From: Erpobdella octoculata
Taxonomy: Eukaryota; Annelida; Clitellata; Hirudinida; Erpobdellidae
Reading direction: 5' to 3'
Length of the DNA stretch: 64,000 nt
NCBI GenBank assembly: GCA_963978895.1
Contig: OZ022242.1
Span: 3,097,166 to 3,161,165 of the forward strand
Shown: in pieces, positions 61,132 through 64,000 of the stretch
How positions within the stretch are numbered: position 1 is the first letter of the stretch
Layout: each line of letters starts with the position of its first letter
Notes under the pieces: generated by a model
Database searches by the model: none
The model's input: only the letters and a program-made list of their open reading frames with translations
What the model was told of the DNA's origin: nothing
Translations under genes and position numbers: made by a program

Positions 61132-63695
61132 ATGGAGTTTGTGTTTGGTAATAAAGTATTTTTAAACCGATTTAGAGTATTGGAAAAAATTAAAAATAAA
61201 ATCGATTCAGCCAAGTGCGCCACTTTTTTCAATCGAGTTTGCCTAAAAGAACATATAGCGCCGAAGTATTCAAAAACTACTTGCTCGATTTCGGCTACAA
61301 ATCGAAATGCAAAAGTTGAAGATCTTCTACAATCTCAGATTGTGCAGAAAGAACGAGAACTTAAAGAATTACAGGCAAGGTACGCAGAAGAAATGTCTAC
61401 AACCACAGAAGACAACTTTGGTACAGACGTCCATAAATTCCTCCAACTTGTCAACGAACACTTTACGAAATCCGAACGTGTGAAGGAAGTTAAAATTGTT
61501 AAAAAACTTTCTCGATTGTATGGAGGTCTGTTACTATTTAAACAAAATTGTACTACATACGTTAATTTGTCCGATTATAAATTGTCTGACGATGAATGTG
61601 ACTTTTTAATGCTCGGTTATAATTATCATTTACGTAAACCTTATGATCAACTACACAAACAAACCGAACTTGAAATTTTGTACAATGATATCTTAAATTT
61701 AGAAGCCAAAAATAAAATTACTGTAAAATCAACTTTGAAGCCTCTATTACTAGCTGAAGGTTATAAACATCGATGCTCAAATTTTAAGTCTACCTTACCT
61801 AAGAAGTTATTGAATGCTGCCTCTCAACTACGTAAAAATACTCAGATAATTATCCGTAAAGCTGACAAATCACCTACGTACGTCATTTTAAGTCGTGACA
61901 ATTATTTTCCAAACTCAATACAATTCTCTCTGACAGCTCTAAATTTCAAAAAGTGAAAGCTGATCCTACTGTTAAGATCAGATCTAAACTAAATAAGATC
62001 ATTGCGACTCTTATTAAAAAGAAGATAACAATGTTTTCTAAAATAATAGGTGACTATAAACCTGGTTATATTTATGGTAATGTTAAAATACATAAGAAAG
62101 ATAACTCATTAAAACCTATTATTTCACAATATCCTGCTGTTACTTATAATGTTGCTAAAGAAATTAATAAAATTATTTCTCCTTATTGTCCTTCTCAATA
62201 TAGTCTTAAATCTTTTTATGATTTTGTTGATCTTATTCATAGTAATGGAAGTTCTAATATAATTGCGTCTTTAGATGTTGAAAGTTTGTTTACCAACGTA
62301 CCTGTTATAGACACTATAAATATAATTTGTAAGTGTGTTTATTCACATCCTAGTATTCAACCTCCTCAAATCAGCCCTGAAGTCTTGAAAGAATTACTTT
62401 ATATATGTACAACGCAATCTCCTTTTTTATCACCTAATGGAGACTTATATGTACAAATTGATGGTGTAGCTATGGGGTCCCCGTTGGGCCCGACTTTCGC
62501 TAATTTTTATATGGGTGATCTTGAAGCACGTGTATTTGAAAATCACACCAAACCTTTTCTGTATTGCCGTTATGTTGACGATATATTTGTTTCAGTTGAT
62601 AACTTAGAAGAACTATTTAAACTGAGAGATGCATTTGTAAAAAATTCTAAACTACAATTTACTTATGAACTTGCTAATAATAAACATCAAATTCCTTTTT
62701 TGGATTCTTTAGTTACTCGAAATGTATCAAAACTATCTTGCCAGGTCTATACTAAACCCACAAACACAGACAATTGTCTTAATTATAATAGCGATTGTCC
62801 TGAAAGATATAAACTAAATGTTATTAATAATTATATTAATAGGGCCTATAAATTTTCCGAAACATGGTCTGAATTTCACAATGAAATTCTACAAGTGAAA
62901 CAACTTTTGATAAATAATAATTATTCTAATTCTATTGTTGATGCAACTATAAATAAATTTATGTCACGTATTACTGATAAAAAACATGTTTCAAAACCTA
63001 ATACCAATAACTCATCAAATTCTTGTATAATTCCATTATATTATGCTAATCAGATGTCTAATAATTATAAAATAGATGAAAAAGTGTTGAAAAACATTGT
63101 GTATGATAATATTAAGGTCGTAAATAAAGATAATACACTCAAGTTACACATCTATTATAACAATGGAAAAACTCATAATCTTTTAATTAAAAATAGTATA
63201 AATAATGTTTCTAGCCCTGTAGCACAAACCAACCTAGTGTACCAATTTTCGTGTCCGTTTCCACATGGTCAGGTGGAAAATTACATTGGTCATACTAGAA
63301 CTACTCTGTCTCGTAGATTGACTATGCATTGTCAAAGTGGTGCCATATACCAACATATGTCAAGACAACATTCAATCAAACCATCACATAAATTTCTAAT
63401 TGATTACACCAGTATACTAATGAAAGAAAATCAACCCATTAAGTTAAAATTAAAAGAAGCTTTAGCTATTAATAAATGTAAGCCTTTAATTAATAAACAA
63501 TGGTATTCTTTTGATTTAACTCTTAAACTTTTTGGTTCTCTAAATAGTAATAAAACTAATAATAATAATAATAAATGTTTTAACTCATTTACAACTTCTG
63601 TTAAAAATATGCATGTTAATAGTGCCAATGTTTCTTCAGGTATTTCTTCGTTGAATGAATGTTTGTACCAGACGTTTGTGTTTCAAAGGTTATAG
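61132..63695 (+). CDS. Penelope-like element polyprotein (RT + GIY-YIG endonuclease), one frameshift
   Basis: The first frame (61132-61956, 274 codons) begins MEFVFGNKVFLNRFRVLEKI and holds AKCATFFNRVCLKEHIAPKY, a helical segment and KADKSPTYVILSRDNYF. The second frame (61953-63695, 580 codons) carries RT motifs (GYIYGNVKIHKKDNSLKPII, DVESLFTNVPV, GVAMGSPLGPTFANFYMGD, YCRYVDDIFV with the Asp pair) and endonuclease (YQFSCPFPHGQVENYIGH, TRTTLSRRLTMH). A one-base change near 61905-61915 separates them; otherwise the element is complete, about 850 residues. RT of PLEs is related to telomerase RT. Confidence 0.92.
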
Positions 63696-64000
63696 ATAAT
63701 GTATGTGATTCTTCTTCCAGTCACGTCCTTGAAGTTGACTGTAATTCCGTTGTTAAAGGCTTTACTAACTGATCTTAATTATTTAGTTATTACTGTTATT
63801 ATTATAATTATTTTAATTTAAATATTTTTTATGTTGTTACATTTGTATATAATGAATTTAAATTTTATTTAAATTGTATTTTAATTCCTTTCAATTAGTT
63901 GTATCTTTTACCATTTAGTCACTGCATTTTATTTTAAAAAGTTAAACGGCTCTGATGATGGCAAAAAATTGCCGAAATAGATCTATTAGCCTATAAGATT
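63149..64000 (+). repeat. PLE long terminal repeat, right copy (runs off window)
   Basis: Second copy of 60280-61131, still matching at the window edge, so the repeat continues or another PLE unit follows. Confidence 0.93.
63948..63991 (+). ncRNA. hammerhead ribozyme (right PLE repeat)
   Basis: Same sequence and fold as 61079-61122, shifted by 2869 bases. Two such sites in one transcript would release a unit-length RNA of 2869 bases. Confidence 0.88.

Overview
This is a repeat-dense stretch of an animal nuclear genome. The genes are split by introns with GT/AG junctions, there is a Wnt gene and a pair of immunoglobulin-domain receptor genes, and nearly every other coding frame belongs to a metazoan transposon class (Penelope-like elements, CR1/L2-type LINEs, hAT transposons, Helitrons, one short LTR element). 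Simple-sequence DNA is very abundant ((AT)n, (CATA)n, (GAT)n, (AAG)n, AATA/AATG). I cannot name the species; an invertebrate is likely from the repeat mix, but that is inference.

Layout. 1-3.0 kb: triplet and dinucleotide repeats and a SINE-like tRNA-derived piece. 3.07-8.95 kb: three minus-strand exons of a Wnt gene (amino-terminal part at 8656-8954, then 7795-7901 and 3070-3588); the carboxy-terminal exons lie beyond the left edge. The last exon seen carries an unusual low-complexity insertion. 9-16.9 kb: microsatellites and transposon termini with little coding signal. 17.5-24.8 kb: three decayed LINE fragments and an 884-bp non-autonomous hAT element with a perfect 8-bp target duplication. 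23.07-25.93 kb: an immunoglobulin-superfamily receptor gene (three Ig exons, a membrane exon, a tail exon) on the minus strand. Its near-copy lies at 56.08-57.95 kb in the same orientation. In both copies all five exons join in frame.

26.0-30.7 kb: a head-to-head and inverted set of Penelope-like element (PLE) fragments with hammerhead-ribozyme folds in their terminal repeats, followed by a Helitron that holds a second inverted Helitron. 32-35.2 kb: a hAT transposase with an intact 832-codon frame and a second hAT fragment. 35.6-37.6 kb: a compact LTR element whose interior encodes a SAP-domain protein with Asp-Glu-Pro-Cys-Lys-Asp repeats instead of gag/pol. 37.7-44.1 kb: a hAT element with a perfect 8-bp target duplication; inside it sits a full-length, apparently intact two-ORF CR1/L2-type LINE. 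44.15-45.5 kb: a second small hAT, inserted in one arm of a perfect 40-bp palindrome. 46.9-55.9 kb: Helitrons of two families, a broken Tudor-domain frame, a hAT-like MITE and an inverted-repeat element. 58.7-64 kb: two PLEs head to head; the right one has a duplicated terminal repeat of at least 852 bp that I saw no differences in, and hammerhead ribozymes in both copies.

The host genes that can be supported are the Wnt gene, the two Ig receptor genes and perhaps the Tudor frame. The rest is mobile DNA in nested layers whose order can be partly read: palindrome, then hAT; hAT, then LINE; older PLE, then younger PLE; Helitron, then inverted Helitron.
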